A DNA stretch of 64,000 nucleotides from assembly GCA_907165275.2 (NCBI GenBank), contig OU015653.1, positions 13,050,001 through 13,114,000 on the forward strand, given 5' to 3'. The notes below the pieces were generated by a model that was given only the letters and a program-made list of their open reading frames with translations, was not told the origin of the DNA and did not search any database. The position numbers were made by a program, and so were the translations under genes. This document shows positions 43,738 through 53,350 of this stretch, piece after piece (the first letter of the stretch is position 1; every line of letters begins with the position of its first letter). Source of the DNA: Zygaena filipendulae (Eukaryota > Arthropoda > Insecta > Lepidoptera > Zygaenidae).

Positions 43738-43922
43738 GATAATAATAACCCACATCACAACACACAGATCTACTCGATCCCACAGTAAGCTATTATTAGC
43801 TTGTGTCGTGGAAACCAAGCAAACGTGGTATATACTACATAGAATTACTTATATATTATACTATAGATATATAAACAAACCCAGACTGGAAAACAGAACC
43901 CTGTGTTCAGCACACAAAGTCC
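43738..43922 (-). mobile_element. GATTGGCGCAG-family SINE lacking its tRNA head
   Basis: ATAATAACCCACATCACAAC, AAACCAAGCAAACGTGGTAT, CCAGACTGGAAAACAGAACC, CACACAAAGTCC, then the match stops before box B. It is preceded by a Helitron 5' tip (TATTAGTAGGA, 43726-43737). Confidence 0.85.
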
Positions 43923-43937
43923 GGCTTATACCTATTC

Positions 43938-43998
43938 TACATTTGGTACGGAACCCAAAATGTGCGAAGTCCGACACGCACTTGGCCGGTTTTTTGTT
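43938..43998 (-). repeat. Widespread GGCCAAGTGCGTGTCGGACT repeat fragment
   Basis: Minus strand reads ACCGGCCAAGTGCGTGTCGG then ACTTCGCACATTTTGGG and TTCCGTACC. I recognise this as a segment of an interspersed repeat common in insect genomes; class not assigned. Confidence 0.5.
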
Positions 43999-43999
43999 T

Positions 44000-44845
44000 A
44001 ACTGTAGATTTTCTCAAATTCGCAGAACTACATACAAAATGTTGTTTATACCTTCTGTTTCTAGCATAGATGACGCATGTTCTCGCAATGTACCTATAGG
44101 CAGGTATTACGTGACTATCACGTGTGGAACGTAAAGAGCCCTTGTATATTAAATTACAATTTCGAGTAGCTGACTGATTGAAGTTTAACAGGAGTGTCTA
44201 ATTAAATGTTAGATAAGGTTATCGGGTTTCACAGAAAATTTATAGCAATTGTTAACTTACATTTATTTATTTATCTCCAAAAACGTGTTTCTTAAGATTA
44301 GCACTTTTGATATGCCAATTTTATAACAATTTTATACCGCGCAATTCTCTCTCATACGAAGGAAAGTCTTATCCGCTACCATGTTAACAAAGCTTGTTCA
44401 ACGAAAAACAATGAAAAGTCCCGAAATCTTGAATTTCGAGATATACGAATATTTCAAAAAAACGTATGAAATCAACTGCACTCGGCGGAACACTTTTTGT
44501 AATTTGTGCACAAAGCAAACTGAAAAACCAAAAAAAAAAAAAAACCAAAAACGAATTCGAAATACTTGTTTCCTTTACGAATTGTTTCACGTCCATGCCA
44601 GTCGGGCGGTAGACGTAATGTCGACGGGTGGAGCGATTTTTTTTTAGTCGTTTGTCTTCGTGCAAAGCCTGCCTACTCTCGAGGCCTGAGCCTACACAGC
44701 TCAATTTAAAGCCGCTGCACTGTTGTTCTCTGCCTCTACTTCACTCTCGCTGTTTCATGTCAGCCTAGTCCAATCAACACAAAAAATTAGTAAACATCAA
44801 AACTCTCATTACGGAACCGAGGAATTGCTTCGTATATCTACATAC
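44000..44845. other. Unique DNA, no gene seen
   Basis: Frames of 88 and 106 codons on opposite strands overlap at 44381-44704 and look like shadows of a poly-A rich stretch. 44590-44760 is less AT-rich; no domain recognised. Confidence 0.4.
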
Positions 44846-45350
44846 TAGCTGTTGCCCGCGGTTTCACCCGCGGTAATTCCGGAGATCCCGCGGCAATTCC
44901 GGCATAAAAGTACCTTAAATCCGGAAGGAATCAAATGCCCCAGACAACGGGTAGTATGTAGTAGTAGTATGCAATATTTAAGAAGTTTCACCCGCATTTG
45001 TTTTGGAGTTCCCGCGAAAATTCTGGGATAAAAACTACCCTATCTTCTTTTCTGTACTCTTGACAACGTGTGTGCAAAATTTCATGATGGTCGGTAGAGC
45101 CGTTAAGACATGAAGGCGTAAACAAACAAATAAACAAACTCACTTTCGCATTTATAAAATTACTGGCTATGCCCCGCCGTTTCACCCGTGGTAATTTCGG
45201 AGTTTCCGGAGGAATTCGGGGATAAAAAGTATCCTATGTCCTTCTCTGTACCCCTGACAATGTGCGTGCCAAATTTCATCCAAATCCGTTTAGCCGTTTT
45301 TGCGTGACTGAGTAACAAACATCCATACATCCACACTTTCACATTTCAAC
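44846..45350 (-). mobile_element. Three Helitrons head to tail
   Basis: Copy 1 44846-44980 (CTAGCTGTTGCCCGCGGTTT..., 5' part replaced by unrelated sequence), copy 2 44981-45167 (GTTTCACCCGCATTTGTTTT to ATTTATAAAATTA), copy 3 45168-45350 (GGCTATGCCCCGCCGTTTC to CATCCATACATCCAC). All face the same way. Confidence 0.85.
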
Positions 45351-45359
45351 ATAACATGT

Positions 45360-45530
45360 GATTTGTATGTTTGCTTGGAATGGATAAACTTAAAAATTAC
45401 CCAACCGATTCTAAAAATTATTTCGCTCATACGATGCTACCGTATCCCTCAGTGACATTGGATACTTTTTATATCGGAATACTCACGGAAACTGGAATCA
45501 ACGCGAGTGAAATCGTGAGGGATTAACTAG
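45360..45530 (+). mobile_element. Helitron, variant subfamily, worn
   Basis: ACCCAACCGATTCTAAAAAT, ATACTCACGGAAACTGG, AACGCGAGTGAAATCGTGAG, GATTAACTAG before T. Confidence 0.6.
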
Positions 45531-45534
45531 TGAA

Positions 45535-46655
45535 TAATAATAAAAATCAGTTCAAAGGAAAGACATTTTCATTTAGCTATGAAGACTTATGAATTCTACC
45601 ATCTGCACGGCTTAACGGCTTCGCACTGATTTACTGAGATTATCCGTTTACCGTTCAATACTACACTCGACTAATACGCGTATAGACTGTTTGTAACCCG
45701 GTCAATATACTCTATGCCTGTTTTTTTATAATATAACCAAAGACTAAATGGATTTAAATGGAGTTAGTAAGCAAGGATAAAGACGCGCTTTTTTAACTCT
45801 CAGACTCAACATTTTCGTCACTAACTCCCCGTGACGCAAATGGAAGCAATTTATTAATCTATTTCAGAAACCCTTGGTCCACTTATTAGCAATATAGTAT
45901 ATAAAAAGTCTTATTGATTTGAATAAAATAATAATAATGATCGGACATAATTACACGCCCTGTATCCAAACTTAATAGAGCTTGTTTGTACTATGGGTAC
46001 AATTTATTTGGAGCATACGTCACAGAATAATCATAAATACATATAAGTCTTGATAAAAAAAATTGTTTAAAAAACCTTTTTAAAACTAATTTTTAATCAA
46101 ATGCGCTAAAAAAACAAACCATGCATTGTCATCCAAACTAAATGTGTATTCAAAATTTCAGCTCAATCGGTTGAAGATATCTGCTTCAAAATTGAGTTGC
46201 AAGATTCCACCCGTACCAACATAGTTACATACCTACATACGTTGCAAGTTACGACTTAGGTACCTAGGTACAAATTGCGGATTTCATTATTTTGTGCAGG
46301 CATAAAATAATAAAATTGAAAGGCGTGTGTAGAACTACTCAGTTATTTCCTATAATAAATTTTCTCATAATTTCCGTCACAAAATATAATGTTAAAATGA
46401 AAAATGTTATCATAGGATGTACCCAAGAAAATTGCTACCGCCTTGTATCATCATATCGAGAGGAAATATTGTCTTTGACGTAACTGAACATTATATGCAC
46501 ACTCAAAAATAAAATAGAGCTCTCTGAATACTCATCGAATGTTTTTATTAAATTCCAAGTCTATTAACCAACCCGTTCATGTATGTGGGAGTCTAAAAAT
46601 TACACTGGATACCAAAAATACATACGCGGTCAAAGAAGAGACAATACTAGGCCAG
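45535..46655. other. Unique DNA, no gene seen
   Basis: No gene seen. 46130-46215 (AAAATTTCAGCTCAATCGGT, CAAAATTGAGTTGCAAGATT) looks like part of an interspersed repeat but has no second copy here. Confidence 0.4.
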
Positions 46656-46659
46656 AGTT

Positions 46660-46707
46660 TTTAACCGACTTCCAAAAAGGAGGAGGTTCTATGTTCGATT
46701 GTATTAT

Positions 46708-46746
<39 letters not shown>

Positions 46747-47875
46747 ATGTTCACCGATTACTCGAAGACGGTTGGACCGATTTGAAAAATTCTTTTTTTG
46801 TTTGAAAGGGTATACTCCCAATTAGGTCCCATTGCCACCAAGTCGGGATCTGATGATGGGATCTTGGAGAAATCGAGGGAACTCTTCAAAAATTATAGGC
46901 ACACCTATAGCGATTTCGGTATTTTTGATAGTAAATCGTTCATTTGCTTTCGGAAAGTAAAATTTGAAGAAGTGGAACTGATGATGAAGACCACAGGTGG
47001 TCATCGGAACAACTCAAAAATAATATGTATTTCACGGGTTCCGATTGAAGCGATTTCGAAAATTGTTTTTTTGTTTGAAAGGGGATACCCCCAAATTGAT
47101 TCCATTGTCACCAAGTCGAGATCTGATGATGGGATTTTGGAGTAATCGAGGGAACTCTTCAAAAATTATGAGAACACATATAGCGATTTTTGTATTTTTT
47201 ATAGTACAACGTTTCTTTGCTTTCGGAAAGCAAAATTTGAAGAAGAGGAAGGGTTTCACGGGTTCCGAATCGTTAACTTTAATATGATTTCTAAACAATT
47301 TATGCCCGTCATAATGTATATGGTGAAGTGGAACTGATGGTGATATACTAGGAGAACTCCTCAACAATTAACGTCCCTGCGTCGGGAAAAGCAATATTTT
47401 GTAAAAGGTGATGAGCAGTTGACATTAGGCTATTGTAACTTAGAGAAATTACGAACCAAGTCACTTAAAAGCGAGAAATAAAGAAAATTTTAACAAAAAA
47501 ATTAAAACCGACTTCCAAAAACACAAAACTAAAAATAAAAAGCTAAAAATAACAAAATACCGATTTAATCCAAAAGACAAAAACACACGTAATATTATTA
47601 TTGGTTTGTGCTACCACTGATCGGTATGAAGTCGGTGACAAGCCAAATATGGAGGGGGAAGATGGGCTAAGTCGACTCCCGCCACCAGTTCTTCGTGAGC
47701 AGAACAACCCAAATGGGCAGACACCAGCGGGCTTGTCACCGAATTCAAACCGATCAGTGGTAGCACAAACCAATAATAATATTACGTGTGTTTTTGTCTT
47801 TAGGATTAAATCGGTATTTTGTTATTTTTAGCTTTTTATTTTTAGTTTTGTGTTTTTGGAAGTCGGTTTTAATTT
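46660..47875 (+). mobile_element. Composite hairpin element, inverted partner
   Basis: Reverse-oriented near-copy of 40821-42111: AACCGACTTCCAAAAAGGAG at the left, 34-base poly-T, the two internal repeats (ATGATGAAGACCACAGGTGG present in one unit, deleted in the other), the unique middle and the hairpin (about 47502-47875). A deletion of ~80 bp sits around 47250. Confidence 0.85.
47502..47875. repeat. Long hairpin of the inverted partner
   Basis: Arms with ACCGACTTCCAAAAACACAA and TGTGCTACCACTGATCGGT around a loop carrying GAAGATGGGCTAAGTCGACT and AGACACCAGCGGGCTTG, the reverse complement of the loop at 40960-41060. Confidence 0.92.
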
Positions 47876-47899
47876 TTTTGTTAAAATTTTAGCTTAACT

Positions 47900-48081
47900 A
47901 GTAGTATAAAGTATACAATACATTGCAATACAATACAATACAATATAATTTATTGCACCAAAGATTTTATACAGTCTTTATGTAGATGAGTAAAATTACT
48001 CAATGAGAAAATAAAGTGTATTTATAATAACATTTTACTCACTGGTCAATATAATTTTCCTAAACGGGTCGTATGTCCGAG
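47900..48081 (-). mobile_element. LINE 3' UTR with AATAAA and ATTGT repeats
   Basis: Read on the minus strand, downstream of the ORF remnant: ACCAGTGAGTAAAATG, TTTGGTGCAATAAATTATAT, then (ATTGT)n at about 47918-47946. Typical of a retroposon end. Confidence 0.5.
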
Positions 48082-48420
48082 CTAGGTCCCTAGTCTACCA
48101 AAGCCCGTCCCTGTAGCCCCCCGCGCAAAGGTGCCCTCGATGCTTGCTGCGTTGCCGCGTTGTATCGCAATGGACAACCTCTGCACAAGGAGCGACCTGG
48201 ACCGGGAGTCACCGCCTCTCTCCCTTATTCGACGCCCGACCTCCCCAACAAATTCCTTCGCGTCGGACCCCCAGCAATCCATTGTTTCGACTGTCAAAGG
48301 GACAAATATATGGCACAGCAAGCACCTTCCCCGACGCCAAGGCACCAAGATCAAACCATCGGGTCTTTTGCCATCAGCGCGGCTAAGATCCGGTGGCTCA
48401 AGCATACAAGGAACATTGGG
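48082..48420 (-). pseudogene. Non-LTR retrotransposon ORF C-terminus with internal deletion
   Basis: The 107-codon minus frame reads RPDGLILVPWRRGRCLL, then directly FVPLTVETMDCWGSDAKEF, GRRIRERGGDSRS, LLVQRLSIAIQRGNAASIEG and a stop. LVPW..GR.LL, VET...WG..A..F and QR.S.AIQRGNAAS are the closing motifs of invertebrate LINE polyproteins; the WDxT...APSH stretch usually between the first two is missing, so a deletion is likely. GC-rich compared with its surroundings. 5'-truncated, no RT core. Confidence 0.65.
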
Positions 48421-48428
48421 AACATTGA

Positions 48429-48545
48429 CAGTTTATTTATTTATTTATTTATTTAATCCTTTATTGCACATAAAATAACAATGTTACAGTACCTTAAGAA
48501 AAAGGAGAAATCAAACGGCGGTCTTATCGCATAGTTGCGAATATT
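48429..48545 (-). mobile_element. Second LINE 3' tail with (TAAA)n
   Basis: On the minus strand: GATAAGACCGCCGTTTGATT, TTATTTTATGTGCAATAAAG then (TAAA)n at 48432-48455. A similar tail, AATAAGGTCGCCTTTCGCTA, lies at 54960-55100. Confidence 0.55.
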
Positions 48546-49002
48546 TTTAACTAAATAGGTAATTTTAAAAAAGGAAGACTTAGGCGTGTTTGTCAACAAA
48601 AAATAATAAGAAAAAATTAAGAGTATATCTAAGAATCTATTTAGATCATTGTCGGAAAATTTGTCTGTTTATCTGTTTTTCGACTTGTTTCAACGCGCAT
48701 TATCTAACAACTTTTGGATAGATTTGAATGTAACTTCGCATATATGATATAGAGGCATTATAATAACCTTATTTATAAAGTTTACAATACAATACTACTT
48801 TTATTGCACTTTTAATACTGGTAAAACGAAGGCATACACAGGTAGGTCCGCGTGGAACGGCTAGTCACAAATTTCTCTAGTAAAACTCAGTAAAGTTACT
48901 TTCAGAACTGGGTCAATAGAACCTTGTAAACTTGATATCGCTTTGAGTAATAACCAAAGTTCAAAAATTGTGCGTCATGATATTGATATTTACTAAGGCA
49001 GT
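48546..49002. other. Unique AT-rich DNA, no gene seen
   Basis: No recognisable feature. Confidence 0.4.
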
Positions 49003-49261
49003 GGCTGTGCTTATGGATTCACCCACGTGAGTTTAACAAATTCGGAAGAAACTCCTAATTATCTTTTATACAGATTTATATAATTATTTCGGAGTTCCCG
49101 CGGGAATTCCGGCATAGAAAGTACTCTAGTACTCTATGTCCTTCTCTGTACCCCTGACAACATGCATGCCAAATTTCATCCAAATCCGTTCAGCCGTTTT
49201 TGCGTGATTGAGTAACAAACATACGAACATCCACATTTTCACATTTATAATGTTAGTAGGA
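49003..49261 (-). mobile_element. Helitron abutting a SINE
   Basis: A 3' module of the fourth subfamily (GATTCACCCACGTGAGTTT) joined at about 49080 to the common type (TTTCGGAGTTCCCGCGGGAA to ATAATGTTAGTAGGA). The 5' end touches the SINE's (ATT)n tail. Confidence 0.82.
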
Positions 49262-49881
49262 TAATAATAACCCACTTCACAAAACACTGATCTACTTGAT
49301 ACCACAGTAAGCTATTATTAGCTTGTGTCGTGGAAACCAAGCAAACGTGGTATACAACGTGTTAATGAATTAACGTGTTAAAGAAAACCTGATACACCCC
49401 ATTTAAAAAAATAAACAATAATATAATTAAAGTATATTTTATGTCGAAAAAAAAAATTATTTTAAAAGTTATTCAACATTAATTTGGAGGTGACCTATCT
49501 ACGAAATTCCAAGCGCTACGCCCGCGCCTACCGGTTCAATTTCTTTTTGCTGCGGGCGTACGCGCCAAATATTGTATTATAAATAATTTAGACATGGGCT
49601 AGTAAAATTGAAAAAATATAACCTATATTAAAACATAGTGCGATTGCTTCGCTAGTTGATTCTGAGCAAACTAGTTTCTAGTTTTCAGTTAATTCATTAA
49701 CACGTTGTAGACTACACAGAATCACATAATTATATACTATTCTATAGATATATAACCGCACCCAGACTGGAAAGTAGAACCCTATGTTCATCACCCAAAG
49801 TGCACCCCCACCGGTAATCGAACCCGGAACCTCTTGATTAGCGGGCAGGCATGGTGACCTACTACGCCAATCGGGTCGTCA
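49262..49881 (-). mobile_element. GATTGGCGCAG-family SINE split by a MITE
   Basis: 49262-49354 and 49708-49881 together make a full SINE including the reversed box B (CGGTAATCGAACCCGG) and box A (ACTACGCCAATCGG). The MITE interrupts at GGTATA / GACTACAC. Confidence 0.9.
49355..49707 (+). mobile_element. 353-bp MITE, CAACGTGTTAAT ends, TA target, inside a SINE
   Basis: CAACGTGTTAATGAATTAAC to GTTAATTCATTAACACGTTG, TA at 49353-49354 and 49708-49709. The GC-rich core (GCGCTACGCCCGCGCC, GCGGGCGTACGCGCC) is shared with 34762-35342. Tc1/mariner-like by its TA target only. Confidence 0.9.
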
Positions 49882-49994
49882 ATATAAATGCAATCATGAG
49901 CGATTAAAAAACGTCATAACATAATTTCGGAAAATATTGTTGTGAGTAGGAAGGAGTAATACAAGTTTCGATCGAGAATGAAACGTGAAATAAA

Positions 49995-50040
49995 AAACAT
50001 ACGCGTCGAATTGAAAACCCTTTTTGAAGTTGGTTAAAAA
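49995..50040 (-). mobile_element. Short end of the AACCGACTTCC element
   Basis: AAAAAACATACGCGTCGAAT and CCTTTTTGAAGTTGGTTAA; diverged. Confidence 0.5.
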
Positions 50041-50105
50041 CAAAGAAGCACCCACTTCGCAAAGCATACCTACCTAAACAATTAATTCGTATTGATTACC
50101 TTGAA

Positions 50106-50402
50106 CTAGCTGTGCCCCGCGGTTTCATCCGGGTTAGTTTCAAAATTCCAGCAGTAACTCCAAAGTAGCCTAATTTACTTCTTATAACATCAGCTAATTA
50201 ACAGTGAGAGTCCCGTCAAAATTGGTCCAACCGTGTCGTAGATTCACCCGCGTGAGTTGCGAAATTCTTGCAAGAACTCAAAACTTCTTTCATAAGAACC
50301 TGCTCCTTACAATAACAAACACGACAAAAAAGAATTAGCGAAATTGGTCCAGCCGTTCACGCGAGATGCCGTTTCCAAGCGAAATAGGGATTCAACCTCA
50401 CA
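50106..50402 (-). mobile_element. Helitron, fourth subfamily
   Basis: CTAGCTGTGCCCCGCGGTTT, the second module GATTCACCCGCGTGAGTTGC at about 50240, GGTCCAGCCGTTCACGCGAG. Close to 39829-40138; the 5' end is unclear. Confidence 0.8.
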
Positions 50403-50404
50403 TA

Positions 50405-50578
50405 TGACAAAACAAAGTAATCCGCCGTATCTGTCTGTCTGTCTGTCAGCGATAAACTCAAAAATTACTGAACGGATTATCATGCGGTTTTCACCAATAG
50501 ATAGATTGATTCCAGGGGAAGATTCATAGGTATAATTTATCCTGGAATTCCCGCGGGAACTTCGAAATAATCAGCTAT
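50405..50578 (+). mobile_element. Helitron of the TCTG subfamily, no 5' end
   Basis: GTAATCCGCCGTATCTGTCT, TTACTGAACGGATTATCATG, GGTTTTCACCAATAGATAGA, AATTCCCGCGGGAACTTCG, then CAGCTAT. It meets 50106-50402 tail to tail. Sister copy 58133-58621. Confidence 0.75.
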
Positions 50579-50907
50579 AGTTATTATGTAAATAAATGAC
50601 ATTTGTAAATAACTCTCTTTGTAATCTCAAAGATGGGAACTATGGGTACACATTATCATCAGTGAGTAAGATATTTCACGGCAAAAATGCGTAGAATTTG
50701 CATAATCCCGTTTCAGCTGAAACACCAGAGGAACGGATGTTAATGTTGATAAAACATTTTCAAAACTCTATTTATGTTGGTCTGTTTGCTTTAGCCGCGT
50801 ATGTGGGGGCTTCGCGTTATTAAATAAAAATGTTGGTAAGTGCGAGCTGCTTTGTGCGCTTCAAGTCCTCTTCATATCTCTAGTTTTAGGTATCAAAGAG
50901 TCACATA

Positions 50908-51145
50908 CCGCCGCACTCAGAGGTGACTTTAATGATTACTTAGTTAAGTATAGATTTTTAAAACAAAATTGCCGCAATCAGACATGTTTAATAAATTAAT
51001 GTTAATTGTCATTTAACTAATTAAGTTACATCTCATTAAATGTCAATTAACATAATTTTACTGAACGTCTCTGATTGCGGCAGTTTTGTTTTAAAAATCT
51101 ATACTTAACTAAGTAATTATTAAAGTCGACTCTGAGTGCGGCCGT
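50908..51145. mobile_element. 238-bp fold-back MITE with TA target
   Basis: CCGCCGCACTCAGAGGTGA to CGACTCTGAGTGCGGCCG; TA at 50906-50907 and 51146-51147. Inner AATTGCCGCAATCAGAC / GTCTCTGATTGCGGCAG. Confidence 0.9.
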
Positions 51146-51234
51146 TAAACACTTATTGTAATTAATTCATGCGGTTTTGTCAATATAATAACACAGGTAC
51201 CTACTTAGATATTTTATGTTATATGTACACTTGT

Positions 51235-51577
51235 ACAGGGTGTTATCTTGAACCAGAAAGTTATTTAAATAATCGATAAATCGCGCTGACATGCAGTAAG
51301 TAATAGAATTGAATAAATATTGTAAATAAATTGATAAATCATAGGACCCTTAATAAAAACGTGGGGTTACACGAGTAAATGACTTTTGTATTTGCGCCAA
51401 TGGCAATACAAACGAAAAGGGTAACTTGCGCGATCAATTTGCGTGAATATTTTTTTCTTTTTCCTCACAAACAGATTTAATATTTAGTAAATAAATTTTT
51501 TTTTTTTATTTCATATGAGAATCAAATACCCAAGAATCCTCCTTGAATATGTATGTCGTTTTATCTTACACCCTGTA
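51235..51577 (+). mobile_element. 343-bp MITE with ACAGGGTGT ends
   Basis: ACAGGGTGTTATCTTGAAC at the left and TTACACCCTGT at the right, TA on both sides. Inner segment TTTGCGCCAATGGCAATACA and AACGAAAAGGG matches 5545-5580 (CTGCGCCAGCGGCAACACAA), and 5388-5410 has the same kind of left end, so 5388-5640 is a diverged relative. Confidence 0.65.
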
Positions 51578-51806
51578 TGTAAGTTGTTTAGTCAATTAAA
51601 CCCATTTAACGCTGCATTTTTGACAACTCTAGCAAAACGACACATTCTGTAAGCGTTTTAATATTTTCATTTTAATTTGTTTGACCCTGATGTTCTTAAA
51701 ACAGCGTAATGAGATAGAATATTATAATGAGGAGTTGGTTTTTTTTTTTTAACAGCTGCAATAAAATTAAAAGAGGAACCAACTGTGAATTTCGGGTGAA
51801 TTTAAA

Positions 51807-52005
51807 TCTAATATATAAAATTCTCGTGTCACAATGTTCGTTGCCATACTCCTCCGAAACGGCTTGACCGATTTTTATGAAATTTTGTATGCATATTCAG
51901 TATGTCTGAGAATCGGACAACATCTATTTTTCATCCCCCTAAAGGGAGTTCCTGCGGGAATTCTGAAACTCACGTGGGTGAAACCGCGGGGCACAGCACA
52001 CCTAG
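51807..52005 (+). mobile_element. Helitron, fifth subfamily
   Basis: TCTAATATATAAAATTCTCG after A51806, ACTCCTCCGAAACGGCTTG, AGTTCCTGCGGGAATTCTG, ACGTGGGTGAAACCGCGG, GCACAGCACACCTAG before G. The extra CACAC near the end is unusual. Confidence 0.8.
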
Positions 52006-52090
52006 GTATAAACGTTTCTCTTGAATCACTCTATCTAATGGTGAAAACCGCATTAAAATCTTTTTCGCTGTCTTCAAAATTAAAAAAAAA

Positions 52091-52392
52091 TCCTTATTAT
52101 TTATTGTAAATGCGAAAATGAGTTTGTTTGCTTGTTACGCTTTCACGGCTTAACGCCTTAACCGATCATCGTGAAATTGGGCGTATACGTTTTCAGGTAT
52201 ATAAAGAAGGACATAGTGTACTTTTTATCTCGGAATTCCCGCGGGGACTTTGCAATTGATGTGGATGAAATCTCATGAAATTTTGCATACACGTTGTCAG
52301 GAGTATAGAAAATGACATAGGGTATACTTTTATCCTGGAATTCTCGCGAGAACTCCGAAATTACCGCGGGCGAAACCGCGGGGAACAGCTTG
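52091..52392 (+). mobile_element. Helitron with internal partial duplication
   Basis: TCCTTATTATTTATTGTAAA, TACGCTTTCACGGCTTAACG, first AATTCCCGCGGGGACTTT, then ATGAAATCTCATGAAATTTT restarting the middle, second ATTCTCGCGAGAACTCC, ACCGCGGGCGAAACCGCGG, AACAGCTTG. Confidence 0.82.
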
Positions 52393-53220
52393 TAACTTTA
52401 TATTATGAACATTATTTGTTCGTACCTTTCCTTTTATTTTTATCACAACAAAAAGTATGTACAAATCTTTAAGAACTGTTATTTAATCTTAATTAAATTG
52501 TAGTCTGAATTTCGACGTTCGATTTTCAAAGACATCGATTATTAACATTATCGTTTGAACATTAGATATGAAAAAAAAAAAAGAAGCAGTCATTAAAATT
52601 CGCGTCACGCCGTCGGCCTAGGGCGCAGAGCGGTCGCTGTGGACAAATGGAGCGCGGTTCGCTCAACAGTAAAATGTTAATGGAAATCCAACCGTTGTGC
52701 TTTGAGCAAAAACAACAGGGTGACCGTTTTTGCCCGGACTAATCTGCACCCCGCCTAATAAAAAGGGAGTACAAACCTAATCCATTGTCATTATTTACAG
52801 CGCCTTTTTGGGGGCGGACGCGGAGAGGAGCTGCGCAGTGACAGATCGATCGTCGCGGGAAGATTTTGTTTTGACACGATGTCGTCGAAGTGTCTACATA
52901 ATTACAGTAAACTTCAACTTTGATCGCTGACTGCGAGTTAAGTGTTTTGTTGTTTGTATTCGTCAGCTTAGAGACTGTTAACTGAAACGTGTTGCTTTTC
53001 TCTTTGAGCGAAATACCTACTTTTTGTCTTTTTTTTTTAAAGTCCGCGCAAAGTCGTAGAGACCGCTGGTGTGTGGAAGTATTGAAAACGTTTATAATAT
53101 ACACGGTGTTGCAGGAATGTGTAGTCATATTTAAATATCTTACACTCATTATAGCTAACAATTATAATATGACACTTGTAACAGAACCAGTACCATTTCG
53201 AGCGTGGAGACACACCACAC
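52393..53220. other. Unique DNA with the window's longest open frame
   Basis: The minus strand is open for 140 codons (53161 to 52739). The translation is Ser/Thr/Asn-rich with a basic C-terminal part; I recognise no domain, and there is no ordered motif, so it may be chance. 52600-52870 is GC-rich (CTTTTTGGGGGCGGACGCGG) and single-copy. Plausibly an exon or regulatory piece, not supported further. Confidence 0.3.
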
Positions 53221-53350
53221 AAATGGAAAAATATGTTATTGTTTCTTGTTTAGTTTTATTTCGTTTGTGTTGTCCTGTATGTATTCATTTGTATTGTGTT
53301 TCTCCTTCGTTTGAATAAATCTTTCTTTTCTTTTCTTTTTTTTTTCTTTA
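53221..53350 (+). mobile_element. LINE-like 3' tail with AATAAA and (TTTCT)n
   Basis: TTCATTTGTATTGTGTTTCT, TTTGAATAAATCTTTCTTTT and a TTTCT repeat at 53314-53345. Similar tail at 18590-18650. Confidence 0.5.

Noticed and set aside
46798..47145. 115-codon frame with relatives at 13966, 41500 and 41660
   Set aside because: It reads through the internal repeats of the composite hairpin element; frames are not kept between copies and no domain is visible.
48131..48478. Plus-strand frames of 80-115 codons
   Set aside because: Shadows of the minus-strand LINE ORF remnant, which has the recognisable motifs.
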